From: Eledone cirrhosa
Lineage: Eukaryota; Mollusca; Cephalopoda; Octopoda; Eledonidae
Assembly: GCA_964016885.1 (NCBI GenBank)
Contig: OZ024743.1
Location: 163,310,642-163,374,641 of the forward strand
Direction: 5' to 3'
Length of the DNA stretch: 64,000 bases
Positions 54,640 to 64,000 of this stretch are shown piece by piece (position 1 is the first letter of the stretch; every line of letters starts with the position of its first letter). Made by a program: the position numbers and the translations under genes. The notes under the pieces were generated by a model. It worked only from the letters and a program-made list of their open reading frames with translations, searched no databases and was not told the origin of the DNA.

Positions 54640-56549
54640 ATATATATATATTAATACATGAGTCTATTAATTCCGAAGCATATGAGATTATTACCAACCT
54701 TGGTATCGGGAAAAAAACAGAACCCTTCTTCCCAAGAATTCCGAGCATTAGTCTGAAAGATCACAAAACAAATTTTCGAACCGACTTGCCTGTAAGACTA
54801 ATTGCCCCTTCTAAATATGACCTGGGGTTGTTAGTAAATCCATCTTAGATAGAATTATCCCACAGATTTGCTCTAATTCTCAATTAAATTTATGGTCGGG
54901 TACTTCTGATGTGATAGACTGGTTCAATGACCTGAATAATAAAAGCAAACTAAAATTTATTCAGTTAGACATTGCTAGCTATTACTCTTCTATTTCTCCT
55001 TCACTCATTAACTAGGCTCTCTCATATGCGTCTAAATACTCGGACATCACTACTGATGAATTGAACATCATTCTCACCGCAAGCAAAACCATCCTGGAAT
55101 TTAACAATAAATATTGGACAAGAGCTGATACTTTCAACAATTTTGACATCACCATGGGTTCGTCGGATTCAGCGCAATTGACAGACTTGGTTGGAATTTT
55201 CAGCTTGAACTCTTTAAATCGGAAAATTCCTCAACTTCGCGGTGGAATATATCGTGATGATGCTCTTTTTACTGTCTTAAATTATAACAAAGTAAACCTT
55301 AATATTATTAAGAAAAATATACTTGAACTATTTAAGCATCTTAACCTAAAAATAGAATTTGAGAATAATGATAAATTAGCAAATTTCCTCGATATATCCC
55401 TTAATCTAGATACCGGCCTATATTACCCATACCATAAGGATAATGAGAACCTAAATTATGTTAACTTTATATCAAACCACCCTAATAATGTTAAAACTGC
55501 TATAGTCAGAAGTGTTGAAAAAAGAATTTCTAATTTATCCTCTAATAAACATATCTTCGATGCTAATGCCAACTATTATAATAATGCGTTATCTAGGGTT
55601 GGATATCCAGACAAAATTAAATACACTAAGGAAACTAATCTTGGCAGAACTTATAGTAATGTAGTTAGTTATAAGCATACCAGTAACATAAAGAGGAGAC
55701 CTAGATATAAAAATATCCTTTGGTACAAGGCTCCCTTCTCTCTTTCACTTATTAGTAATATCCCTAAATTATTTTTTAGGGCTTTAGATAACAGCCCCCC
55801 CCCCCCCCACCTTTCACATATTTATAGAAAGATTTTTAATAAGCATACCATTAAATTCTCATATTCCACTACTTCCAACTTTTCAAAAATTATCTCAAGA
55901 CATAATTCTAAAATATTAAATAATAACTCATATGCATCCAACCATGAGAATCATAATAATAACACTCTAAGGCCCAACGTCAATGTAAACTCTAGGCAAA
56001 ATAACATAAATATAAATACGACGTCAAACGTATCTTTGAGGAATGCTTCAAATAGTAATGTAAATCAGCAAACTTTAGCACCTCCTTTAGCTAATTCCAC
56101 CACTCCAGTTCCTATTATAAATAATCCTGGGCCACTGGTAAATAACTCTGTTAATAATCTTAATCGTAAATGCAACTGGCCTATTATAACTAATTGTCCT
56201 CTTAGTAATTTCTGTCTCAATAAAAACTTAATATACGAATGTAAAGTGGTAACTAGTACCAATACCTATACCTACATTGGCTCTACTTCTATTTCTTTTA
56301 AAGCAAGACACTATAACCATTCTTCTACATTTAAATATCCACTTAAAAGGACCAGCAGAACTTATTTGGTCCTTAAAAGACAAAAACTTTAATTACGAAA
56401 TCTCTTGGTGTAAAATTTGCAACGCTTTACCTTACACCAACGCTTCCATATCTAGGGTTTGTAATTTATGTCTAGCTGAAAAATTTACCATTATCTCGAA
56501 TTTCAACTCTTTAAGACCTTTCACAAAGTATACAGCTAATGTCCTATAA
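54640..56549 (+). pseudogene. PLE 4 RT and GIY-YIG polyprotein, few lesions
   Basis: RT begins EAYEIITNLGIGKKTEPFFP, PSISLKDHKTNF, LPVRLIAPSKYDLG; after a frameshift near 54830 it continues LNLWSGTSDVIDWFNDLNNK and FIQLDIASYYSSISPSLIN (motif A), a TAG at about 55013, then IPQLRGGIYRDDALFTVLN with the YRDD catalytic box, and KLANFLDISLNLDTGLYYP. A 16-C run at 55796-55811 encodes Pro. After an Asn-rich linker (NNNTLRPNVNVNSRQ) comes CPLSNFCLNKNLIYECKV, TYIGSTSISFKARHYNHSS (GIY-YIG), and, after a frameshift near 56360, LIWSLKDKNFNYEISWC and CNLCLAEKFTII. YRDD with this C-terminal finger-like block differs from PLEs 1-3 and marks another PLE lineage. Confidence 0.85.
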
Positions 56550-56822
56550 CTTATTCTACGAATAACGGTTAATTTTTTACACATATATTTTTATACATAT
56601 ATCTTTTCACACATTTTTTTCTCACATATTTCATTATATTCTACAATGTTTTAATCCCCTTTTCTCTGCATTATTAAGCCTTTCACCTTCTTTCTCTATT
56701 GACGTTAATTTTTTCGTTCAAACCTTCGTAGATTTTGTAAACAATCTATGACGTCATATCTCTTTTTACGTTTATAAACCTTTCTAGCAATTTCCTTTAT
56801 TTACTTGTTGATATAAAATAAT

Positions 56823-57000
56823 TGTTTCTACTTTTTGGCACAAGGCCAGCAATTACCCAGTGCATTACTTTATTTTATCGACCTCGTAAGGATGAAAGGC
56901 AAAGTTAACCTCGGCGGGATTCGAACTCAGAATGGCAAGGGCCGTAATTCTATGCGTCAAAGCATAGCGTCCGACCCTCTACCGATATTGCCAATCCACC
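56823..57000 (-). mobile_element. tRNA-derived SINE, family 1, with 19-bp TSD
   Basis: Minus-strand copy inside the PLE 4 3' region. CTTGTTGATATAAAATAAT at 56804-56822 and 57001-57019 is a perfect target-site duplication. Confidence 0.95.
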
Positions 57001-57129
57001 CTTGTTGATATAAAATAATAATCAAATACTATACCCCCACATATATACATTTTTAATAGTAATATTTAATTTTGGCATAGATAGACTATTCTTATTTTTA
57101 TTTATTATTTATTATTTTTTATTCTAGTC

Positions 57130-57260
57130 TATCTTATTTTATTTTATTTAAAAAAACACTTTTTTATAATTATTATAATTATTTTTAATTTAATTTTTAT
57201 TTTATTTTATTTTATTTTATTTTATTTTATTTTTTAATTTTTTATTTTATTAATACATTT
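57130..57260. repeat. (TTTTA)n low-complexity tract
   Basis: Repeated TTTTATTTTATTTTA within the PLE 4 3' region. Confidence 0.8.
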
Positions 57261-57644
57261 TTACACTTCTTAATCCACTTTTTAGTATTCAAACTCAATA
57301 TTAAATAATATACCCACTAGACCACTAATATTTCTAATATTAGCACATTCACCTCATCAATTTATTTATTTATTTATTTTTAGTTTTATTATATTTTTTT
57401 TAGCGTTATTCACAGCTGTTTTTCATTTTTGACAGCGTTCCCGATCAAAAGTATCTCTCTCTCTCTCTTTATCTTTCTCTCTCCTCCTTCTTTCTTTCTT
57501 TTTTCCTCTTCTATTTCTTTTTCGTTTTTCCTTCTTTCCTTTTCTTCATTTTTCCTATTTTTTCTCTTCTCTTATATTTTTGTCATATGTTGACTGGACA
57601 CTTTCTTGTTCACAAGTGTTTTTAGGCCTCATATCATGTTACCT

Positions 57645-57714
57645 TATTTTATCTGATGAGAACACAATTTTTGTCCCAGGATGATGTTGTTTTCGAAATG
57701 CGCATAATAAAATA
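57645..57714 (+). ncRNA. type I hammerhead ribozyme motif, complete
   Basis: Stem I UAUUUUAU (57645-57652) pairs fully with AUAAAAUA (57707-57714). CUGAUGA is 57653-57659. Stem II GAGAACA pairs with UGUUUUC (one G-U) around a 20-nt loop. GAAA is 57695-57698. Stem III is the palindrome AUGCGCAU (57698-57705), followed by A17 at 57706, after which cleavage is predicted. A stem III with no loop cannot close as a monomer and implies action as a dimer, as proposed for other PLE and retrozyme hammerheads. Confidence 0.82.
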
Positions 57715-57881
57715 TATGGAACTTATTTAACTATCTTTTAATTTCTTCTTTATTAATACATGGTAAGTTAGGCATACATTTTTATGATGCTAGTCTTTAA
57801 ATAGGTGAATCTCATTATTGGAAGTGATTCACATATGTTAGCTAATCTCTGTCATCAGTTCATTAGGAACTGTGTGTATAT

Positions 57882-58345
57882 CATCATCATCATTTAACGT
57901 CCATTTTCCTCACTAGTATGAGTAGGATATTTGTGAAAGATCAGGGCAGAAGGCCTTCATTCACATACATGGAACTAATTTTGGCTTATTTTCTACAGCT
58001 GGATACCCTTCCCAATGCCAACCACATTTACAGTATGTGCTGGGTGCTCTTTGTCGTGATACAAACACGACCACTTTACAGTGTGGAATGGGTGTCTTTT
58101 GTTGTGACACCTTCACGACTACGTTATAGTGAGGGCTGGGCACTTAATGTCAAGGCTCCAGGTGGACAACTTTTTAGTGACAGTTGGGGACTTGGATGGG
58201 GTGGGGAAGAAGCCTGGAGAATTAGGGACATAGGTATAGGGGTGGGATGATTACAGCAAGGGAGGTGTATGGGAAAGGAGATGGTAGGGGAAGGTGTTGT
58301 GTACTTGGATGGGGTGGGAAAGAAGCCTGGGAATTTTGAACATAG
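57882..58345 (-). mobile_element. RTE 3' UTR (minus)
   Basis: (ATC)n tail at 57882-57893, then CTACAGCTGGATACCCTTCC and repeated CACGACCACTTTACAGTG-type units. A tandem of about 80 bp (GTACTTGGATGGGGTGGGAA) lies at 58185-58335. Confidence 0.8.
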
Positions 58346-58433
58346 GTATATATTATTATATATATGTATATACACATATATATATATATAATATTATTAT
58401 ATATATATGTATATACACACATACATATATATA

Positions 58434-58520
58434 TCATCATCATCATCATGATTTAACATCCATCTTCCACGCTAGCATGGGTTAGATGGGTTTGTCCCAT
58501 TTAGAGTAGTTTTATTACTT
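58434..58520 (-). mobile_element. RTE 3' terminus (minus)
   Basis: (ATC)n, then CATCTTCCACGCTAGCATGG and ATGGGTTTGTCCCATT; very short insertion. Confidence 0.85.
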
Positions 58521-58544
58521 TACATGGCTGAATACAAGAAATGT

Positions 58545-58775
58545 AAATCTGAGTTTTCCAATATTAAAAATAATATTCAATACGTTTGTAATTATGCAAA
58601 CACCCTCGTAAACTGTGTGAGTAGAATGACTCTATCATTCTTGCTCCTGTGTTGGCATATAAACAGAACGCCAGGCAGATACTAATGTTTCTGGGTTATT
58701 ACCCTTCATCAGTACTATATACTGTTTACCTGCCAACTGTCAGAGCTAGTGAAAATATATGATATTTTCTGGAAG
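58545..58775 (+). repeat. PLE-terminus-like family, single copy
   Basis: Shares AATCTGAGTTTTCCAATATT, ATTATGCAAACA and GTCAGAGCTAGTGAAAATAT with the inverted pair at 10973-11522. The opposite strand carries a hammerhead motif. Confidence 0.7.
58674..58734 (-). ncRNA. hammerhead motif with 17-nt insertion
   Basis: On the minus strand GGCAG and CUGCC form stem I. CUGAUGA, stem II GGGU/ACCC, GAAA and a mini stem III (AC/GU, loop AUUA) with A17 are intact. A 17-nt segment between stem I and CUGAUGA, absent from the 11.3-kb copy, disturbs the junction. Confidence 0.55.
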
Positions 58776-59905
58776 CTTGCATATGATCAGCAGTGCTGCA
58801 GAGAAGTGTGATCTGGGCAATATGTGCAGAGGACCTATGACGATTTGAAAGAAATGAAGCCCACATGCTCTGATAGATATGTAATACTAGTGTGCATGAA
58901 TGTCAAAGCATCGGTGAACTGAGAGAGAAACTAGGCATAAGAGAGATCAGATGCAGTGTACAGGAGAGTATATTGTGGTGGTTTGGACATGTGATGTGAA
59001 TGGAGGATGACAGATATATAAAGAGATACAGGGTACTCAAATTTGATGGCAACTATGGAAGAGGAAGACCTAGGAAAACTTGGGATGAAGTGATAAAAGT
59101 TGACCATGCCCAATTAAACCTCACAAAGATGACACAGGATTGAGACCTCTGGTGTCACGTTGTAATGCAGAAGACCCACCTCCCCGTGTGCACAAAGTGA
59201 AATGTAACAAACATGCAGAGGATACACTAGCCTGCAGCAATCTTTCACACCCACCATATCTTAATACTCTGATAACACCTAAATATGCTACACACCTAAT
59301 CAATGTTGAACTCATTTACCTGCCACCCTTCCCAGCCTTGATACACCTCACCTACCCAGCCCATGAAAGCTTGACACACTTGAGATCTGACCTCCCACAA
59401 TGCTGCGCCATGACAAAATGCACAAAGTCCACCCTGTATGCTGATCTGGCACCACAACAACAAAAGCACCCAGTCCATGATGGTGACACAAGAAAAAGCA
59501 AAAACTGTTTGGGCCACACAGTATGGTGACTATGATGGTGACACAACAAAAAGTACCCAGTTCATATTGTAAAGTGATCATGTTGGTGACACGATAAAAA
59601 ACAGCAAGTTCACCCAGTAAGGTAGTTGTTTCAGTGCCACAATAAAAAAACACTCAGTTCACACTGTAACATGGTTGTAGCCATGAAAACCAAGCCTAAA
59701 TACAGATCCATATGAGCAAGATGTGAACTGTCTCATAATGTGACAATCCATGTAACCCATGCAAGCATGGAAAATGGATGTTGAACGATCTTCTTGCATA
59801 CGAGTTGGTCTCAAGTTGTCATTTTCCTGATCAAAATCAGAGCTCAGTGACCAATTTCCAGGACCCACCACAAGGAGGTTGACAAACATGGGCCAATGGT
59901 AAATG
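58776..59905 (+). mobile_element. RTE 3' fragment, decayed
   Basis: Starts in the C-terminal domain (VQESILWWFGHVM and EEDLGKLGMK-like codons, [20 protein letters not shown]) and runs through a long 3' UTR to CCCATGCAAGCATGGAAAAT. A late GATGATGAT at 59903 is separated from this by about 110 bp of unrelated sequence. Confidence 0.75.
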
Positions 59906-59944
59906 ATGATGATGATACAAAATTAAAAACTTTGTTTTACTGAC

Positions 59945-60067
59945 CTTTGTTGTCTTCTTTTTTGAACTTAGGACAAGTTTCACAACAGAGTCTTTCAATA
60001 TCTCGTTGGTAACACATGGCAGGTGTAATGTATTTACAGCGAGGTACTATATCACCATATTCACAAT
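59945..60067 (-). CDS. internal exon of a PLAC-like module gene (most 5' in window)
   Basis: On the minus strand TTTCTCTCTATCAG precedes the exon and AAAG|GTCAGT follows it. In phase 1 its 123 bp encode Asp plus 40 residues beginning CEYGDIV and including MCYQRDIE and LCCETCPK. The six-cysteine spacing and the sequence CCETC are shared with the exon 26.6 kb downstream at 33217-33345. The reading frame also extends upstream through intron sequence, which is not evidence of coding. Further 5' exons must lie beyond 64 kb or be unrecognisable here. Confidence 0.82.
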
Positions 60068-60189
60068 CTGATAGAGAGAAATAGGTTAGAATGTCATTCT
60101 CAAATACTACTGCGGAATTGGCAGAGTTATTAGCATGTGATACACAATGCCTTAATGTATTTACTGTTTTATTTGTTTTAATCATTAGA

Positions 60190-60345
60190 CTATCAAGGTG
60201 GTGAATTGGTAGAGTTGTTAGAATGCTGGATAGAAAGCTTTGCAGTATTTGTTTCGGCTCTCTGAGTTCAAATCCTGCTGAGATCAACTTTGCCTTTTAT
60301 CCTCTTGAGGTCGAAAAAAAAGTGCCAGTCTAGTACTAGGGTTGA
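60190..60345 (+). mobile_element. tRNA-derived SINE, diverged
   Basis: Head GGTGAATTGGTAGAGTTGTT and B box GAGTTCAAATCCTGCT, then TTATCCTCTTGAGGTCGAAA; an older relative of SINE family 1. Confidence 0.7.
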
Positions 60346-60349
60346 TTCT

Positions 60350-60720
60350 TTCTCTTTATCTTTCTCACTGCCATTCTCTCACTCTTTCTTTCCTTCTCTT
60401 GAAGAAATCTGTTGTATTCAGACCTGGAGAGGATTAGGCTCCACCAGGTTTGAAAAAGATACCCTAGAAACGTTCTATGTCAATGTGATGCCTGTATGAC
60501 TTCTTCAGGGATTACAGAACGATGCATGCAATCATTAGACTACAACCATTTTGGGGCACCACTGTAAAGGGTTTTAGTTGATCATATCGATCCCAGTATT
60601 TCTTATTATTCAAGTCTGGTACATATCTTATCAACTTCTTTGTTGAACAGCTAAGTTACGTTGAATAAACAACGGTAACATAAACACAAACACGAACATA
60701 CATACACACACACACACATA
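60350..60720 (+). mobile_element. SINE-like dispersed repeat
   Basis: Begins with CTCTTGAAGAAATCTG, GACCTGGAGAGGATTAGGCT and GATACCCTAGAAACG (as at 13915-14090) and continues with CCACTGTAAAGGGTTTTAG to a CA/TA tail. Confidence 0.6.
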
Positions 60721-60729
60721 TATATATAA

Positions 60730-60920
60730 TGGGCTTCTTCAGTTTCCATCGAACAAATTTCACTCACAATCATGGTCAACTCCTTAAGCATGCAGCCATG
60801 CTTACACTTATAACTGATCAGGTTCTCCGTACTCTCAATTCAAATATCACCAAAGTAAATTTTGCCTTTCATCCTTGCTAGGTCAATAAAATATAGTACT
60901 AATCCAGAAGAGAGATAGAT
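60730..60920 (+). mobile_element. SINE debris
   Basis: GGGCTTCTTCAGTTTCCATC and GCCTTTCATCCTTGCTAGGT match body parts of cephalopod SINEs; the order suggests two fused fragments. Confidence 0.45.
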
Positions 60921-61004
60921 TGACAGATTTATTAGAGTCAAACAAGATGCTTTGCTGTATTTGTTCCAGCTCATTTGCAGTTCAAACCCTCCACTGAGGT
61001 TTAC

Positions 61005-61085
61005 TTGGGTGGTACCTGGCCCTTGTTTGGTATCTGGCCCTTGGTAGTAACTGGCCCTTGTGTGGTAACTGGCCCTTAGGTGCAT
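61005..61085. repeat. short tandem repeat of about 18 bp
   Basis: Four units of the type TGGTAACTGGCCCTTGTG. Confidence 0.85.
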
Positions 61086-61109
61086 TGTTTCTTTTTGGGT
61101 AAACTGACA

Positions 61110-61994
61110 TCTGACTGTTTAAAGGAGACTTCAAAAGTAATTAGTAGCTACGTTTTTTGAAAATGGACAACATTTGACAATGTGGTGTTATCAAGTAACT
61201 GCAGAAAAAGGGTTCAGCCCCCAAAGACATTCATACTGACATGGTTGCTACATTAGGGGACGATGCTCCAGCTTTATCAACAGTGCAAAAGTGGGCAGCT
61301 GCATTTAAGAGGGGAAGGGTGAGTTTTGAAGATGACCCAAGGTCTGAATGTCGTGCAACTGCCATCACCGAGGAAAATATTGACTGTGTTCACCACATGG
61401 TGATGGATGACAGATGATTGACTATAAATCAAATAGAAAATGTATATCCTGTCAGAGAGTTGAGAATATTCTGCATAATGAATTTGGCATGATATAGGTT
61501 TTTGCTTGGTGGGTCTTCTGACATCTGATCAAAATCACTCCAGGCTTCTCACAGGAAAATATGCTATTTTTGAGGCAGATATAGTTGGTTTCATTGAACG
61601 TTTCCTAATCTAGGATGAGTATTGGGTTAATCTCTTTGAACCAGAGACAATCCATGCAATGGAAACATCCCTCCTCACCTGCTCCAAAGAAGGCCAAGGT
61701 TATTTCATCTGCAGGGAAGGTGGTAGTTTCAGTTGGGATGCAAAAGGCATTATGCTTATTGACTAGCTTCAAAAGGGCCACACCATCTATGAAGAGTACT
61801 CTGCCAGCTCTGAGGCAGTAATGAAAGGCTATCAAGACCAAACACCCAGGAAAACTGACAAAAGGGGTTTTGTTTTATTAGGACAACGCTCCAGCACACA
61901 AGTCCTTGGTTTCAATGGCTGCTGTGTGTGACTGTGGCTTTGAACTGGTTTATCACCTTCCCTATTGTCCTGATTTGGCCCCATCTGAAGGGTA
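61110..61994 (+). mobile_element. mariner transposon relic, 3'-truncated
   Basis: Frames in succession give GFSPKDIHTDMVATLGDDAP, VQKWAAAFKRGRVSFEDDPR, AITEENIDCVHHMVMDD, then QSMQWKHPSSPAPKKAKV, LLTSF-like decay, RTTLQHTSPW (for QDNAPAHKS) and FELVYHLPYCPDLAPS. It is cut at 61994 by a LINE. Stops at about 61418, 61612 and elsewhere. It belongs to a different mariner lineage from the ones at 1 and 36210. Confidence 0.85.
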
Positions 61995-64000
61995 GTTGGT
62001 GGTGCTGGATGTGACCAGCAGTGAAGGCTATGCTTTCAGGTTAGTGGCTGCATATGCCCTGACAGGGGCAGGATGGCCTGATTTCTTCAGATGCCTTGAG
62101 AACTTTCTAGGAACATCTCAATCTTTAGTGTTAGTGGGGGACTGGAATGGTATCTTGGATGCATGCTGAGACTGTGTGGGACTAACAGATAGGGGAGGAG
62201 GGTGTAAAAGCCTCACAAACCTGCTCAGATGCTTTTAACTGTCTAACAGGTATCGACTGGATTTCCCGAATGTGTCAATGTGGACATGGACAAACTGCAT
62301 TGGGTCATCCAGATCGTATTTAGATAGGGTATTCTGTAGGGAAATAGATAAGTCTAGTATACGTTGTTCACAATTCAAAGTAGTTGATTACATAGACCTC
62401 AAATTTGTATTCTGTATAGTCAATCTAGATAGGTTTCTTAACTAGGGATCTGGGTACTGGAAGCTAAACGCCTCATTCCCGGTGTACAACAACTATGAAG
62501 ACTGGATCAGTAAATTAGGCGAGTCTTGACGGGAGCAATCATCAACAACAAATGGTGGTTCACCCTAAAAGGGGGTATTAGAGAGAATAGATAACGTTTA
62601 GTTAGGTTGAAATGATAGACAAAATTAAAGTAGAGGGAGATCTAGTTAGAAAACTAGAAGAGGCACTTACTAAAGGCATCACAGCCAACGTGCTCGCAGT
62701 GAGATTGGCTCTGGCCCAATTCTTCAATGCTAAGTATGAAGGCTGTGCTGTTAGAGCAAAAGTGCATGTTCTTGGACATGAGGGGACAGAAGTCGTTCAA
62801 TAGGCCCGAATGGCGGAGGTGAGGCATGGCAACAAAGCCACAATCCGATCTTTGGCAGACCATGACGGGCGCATGGTACTTGATCCCAAGCAAATGTGTG
62901 AGGTCTTTCAGCGACACTCAAATGTTTGGGAGCGGTGGCTAGTCGGATTGAGGGATAGATTTGACAGCCTACTTCGATGGCCTACTATGGCTCTTGGCAA
63001 GGGAGGTGGAGCGTTGCAAAAAACTGATAACAGCCGAGGAAATATGGGACATAATGGGAAGCTGCACGAGGGGAAAATTTTCTGGCTTAGATGGCCTGCC
63101 CTATGAGCTTTACACAAACATGCCAGGCTTGTTTGGTGACATCTTAGTGGATGTCGATGCCAACTGGCAGCAGAACAGGAGAATTCCCAATTCTGTGAGT
63201 CAAGGGGTGGTAGAGCTGCCGAGAAAGGACCTGAACAAGGGGAACCATACAGACAATTTCAGGCCCATAACTCTGCTAAACGCAAAGTTTAAAATTTTGG
63301 CCAAAGTATTAGCAACAAGGTTGGTGCTTGTCATCAGTGATCTGGTAGGAGAGGCACAAACATGCACCATTCCAAACAGGTCCATCCACGACAACCTTGA
63401 CCTCATGTGATACATCATAGAGAGGGTGGCTAAAGAACCTGGCACAGGTGGGGTTCTGCTCAATTTAGATCAATCAAAGGCTTTTGATAGGGTCAACCAT
63501 TGCTACCTTGTAGCTGTCCTCAAAGCAGCAGGCTTTCGACCCATTTTCAGGAGCTGGATCGCTGCAATGCACAGCGACATCTTCTCTGTGGTTAGAGTGA
63601 ATGGTCATCTTTTGGAACCATTCAACATCATGCGCTCGGTCCGCCAAGGTTTTCCCCTCTCATCGCTTCTGTATGTGTTGACTCTTGAGCCATTACTACA
63701 CAAATTGGAGATGTTGAGAAGCATCCTGCATGAACTAGGATGTGGGAGATCTGTGACAGCATATGCCAACAACATCACTGTAGTTATGTTGAACACCAAA
63801 CACATTGAGATGATTGGCAACAATCTCAGGGAGTACAAAGCGGTAACAGGAGCAAAAATCAACCAGGAAAAGTTGGTGGGCATGCAGCTCGGCACCTAGA
63901 GAGGCATGTCCATGCCATCCAACAGCATCATTGGGCACTGGACAGATGGACTGGTTAAATTACTTGGGTTCTGGTTTGGACCGGATCTCCAGATTGACAA
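61995..64000 (+). mobile_element. Tx1/L1-like LINE, second copy, runs off the window
   Basis: 5'-truncated inside the endonuclease (VLDVTSSEGYAFRLVAAYAL, LVLVGDWNGILDA). RT blocks: EEIWDIMGSCTRGKFSGLDG, NFRPITLLNAKFKILAKVLA, LNLDQSKAFDRVNHCYLVAV, IMRSVRQGFPLSSLLYVLTL. The catalytic box reads YANN instead of YADD, so this copy is dead by point mutation as well as by stops and frameshifts. It is homologous to 40200-42130. Confidence 0.88.

Larger units (their letters stand above)
54495..57745 (+). mobile_element. Penelope-like element 4, RT to hammerhead end
   Basis: The longest PLE in the window. It has RT with YRDD, a long Asn-rich linker, GIY-YIG, a 1.2-kb AT-rich 3' region interrupted by a SINE, and a perfect hammerhead motif near its end. 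Confidence 0.85.

Noticed and set aside
60840..61085. Small minus-strand gene at 60.8-61.1 kb
   Set aside because: The frame consists of an 18-bp tandem repeat and SINE debris.

Overview
The window looks like a stretch of a coleoid cephalopod genome, most likely octopus. This is inferred from sequence style, not proven. The evidence is very dense (TA)n, (TG)n and (GAT)n microsatellites, two tRNA-derived SINE families typical of cephalopods, an RTE-type LINE ending in a (GATGAT)n tail, several Penelope-like lineages, and one host gene whose small exons are separated by introns of tens of kilobases. No prokaryotic feature, rRNA or genuine tRNA gene was seen.

Host gene: the only cellular gene I can support lies on the minus strand. 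Three exons, 60067-59945, 33345-33217 and 15382-15240, each have consensus splice sites and the same phase (1/1). Each encodes one six-cysteine module of PLAC-like type (CxYGD...C...C...CC..C), and the last ends in a stop codon. They are the 3' end of a secreted or extracellular-matrix type gene (ADAMTS/papilin-like is a guess). Nearly everything between 15 and 60 kb is therefore intron filled with transposons.

Layout: 1-1.03 kb mariner relic; 1.03-3.35 RTE LINE (minus); 3.65-6.9 two Penelope-like elements (PLE); 6.9-11 two CR1/L2-like LINEs separated by an inverted RTE composite; 11-12.1 inverted repeats and palindromes; 12.1-15.2 SINEs, minisatellite and probable host 3' UTR; 15.2-33.3 last intron, holding a 1-kb fold-back, a CR1/L2-like LINE with a 506-codon open frame, several RTE fragments, many SINEs and a nested inverted repeat; 30.6-32.4 5' end of another LINE; 33.3-60 upstream intron, holding a mariner, a nearly complete Tx1/L1-like LINE (37.75-43.56), an R4/Dong-like LINE with an open 1,200-codon frame inserted in the ATT tail of the Tx1 element, PLEs, RTE inversions and a long PLE (54.5-57.7); 60-64 SINEs, a mariner relic and a second Tx1-like copy running off the end.

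The most interesting signal is a set of type I hammerhead ribozyme motifs at the ends of Penelope-like sequences. The best, at 57645-57714, 32550-32615, 25068-25130 (minus), 47727-47765 and 15648-15700, have a matching stem I, a CUGANGA core, a paired stem II, GAAA and a self-complementary stem III. Degenerate versions occur at five or six other PLE ends. Several palindromes in the window are head-to-head copies of such ends, one with its axis at the ribozyme core. Inside introns of a cephalopod gene these would also form long double-stranded RNA, a likely ADAR substrate.

Almost all transposon genes here are broken. The exceptions are the CR1/L2-like reverse transcriptase frame (19244-20764) and the R4/Dong-like frame (minus 47323-43703).
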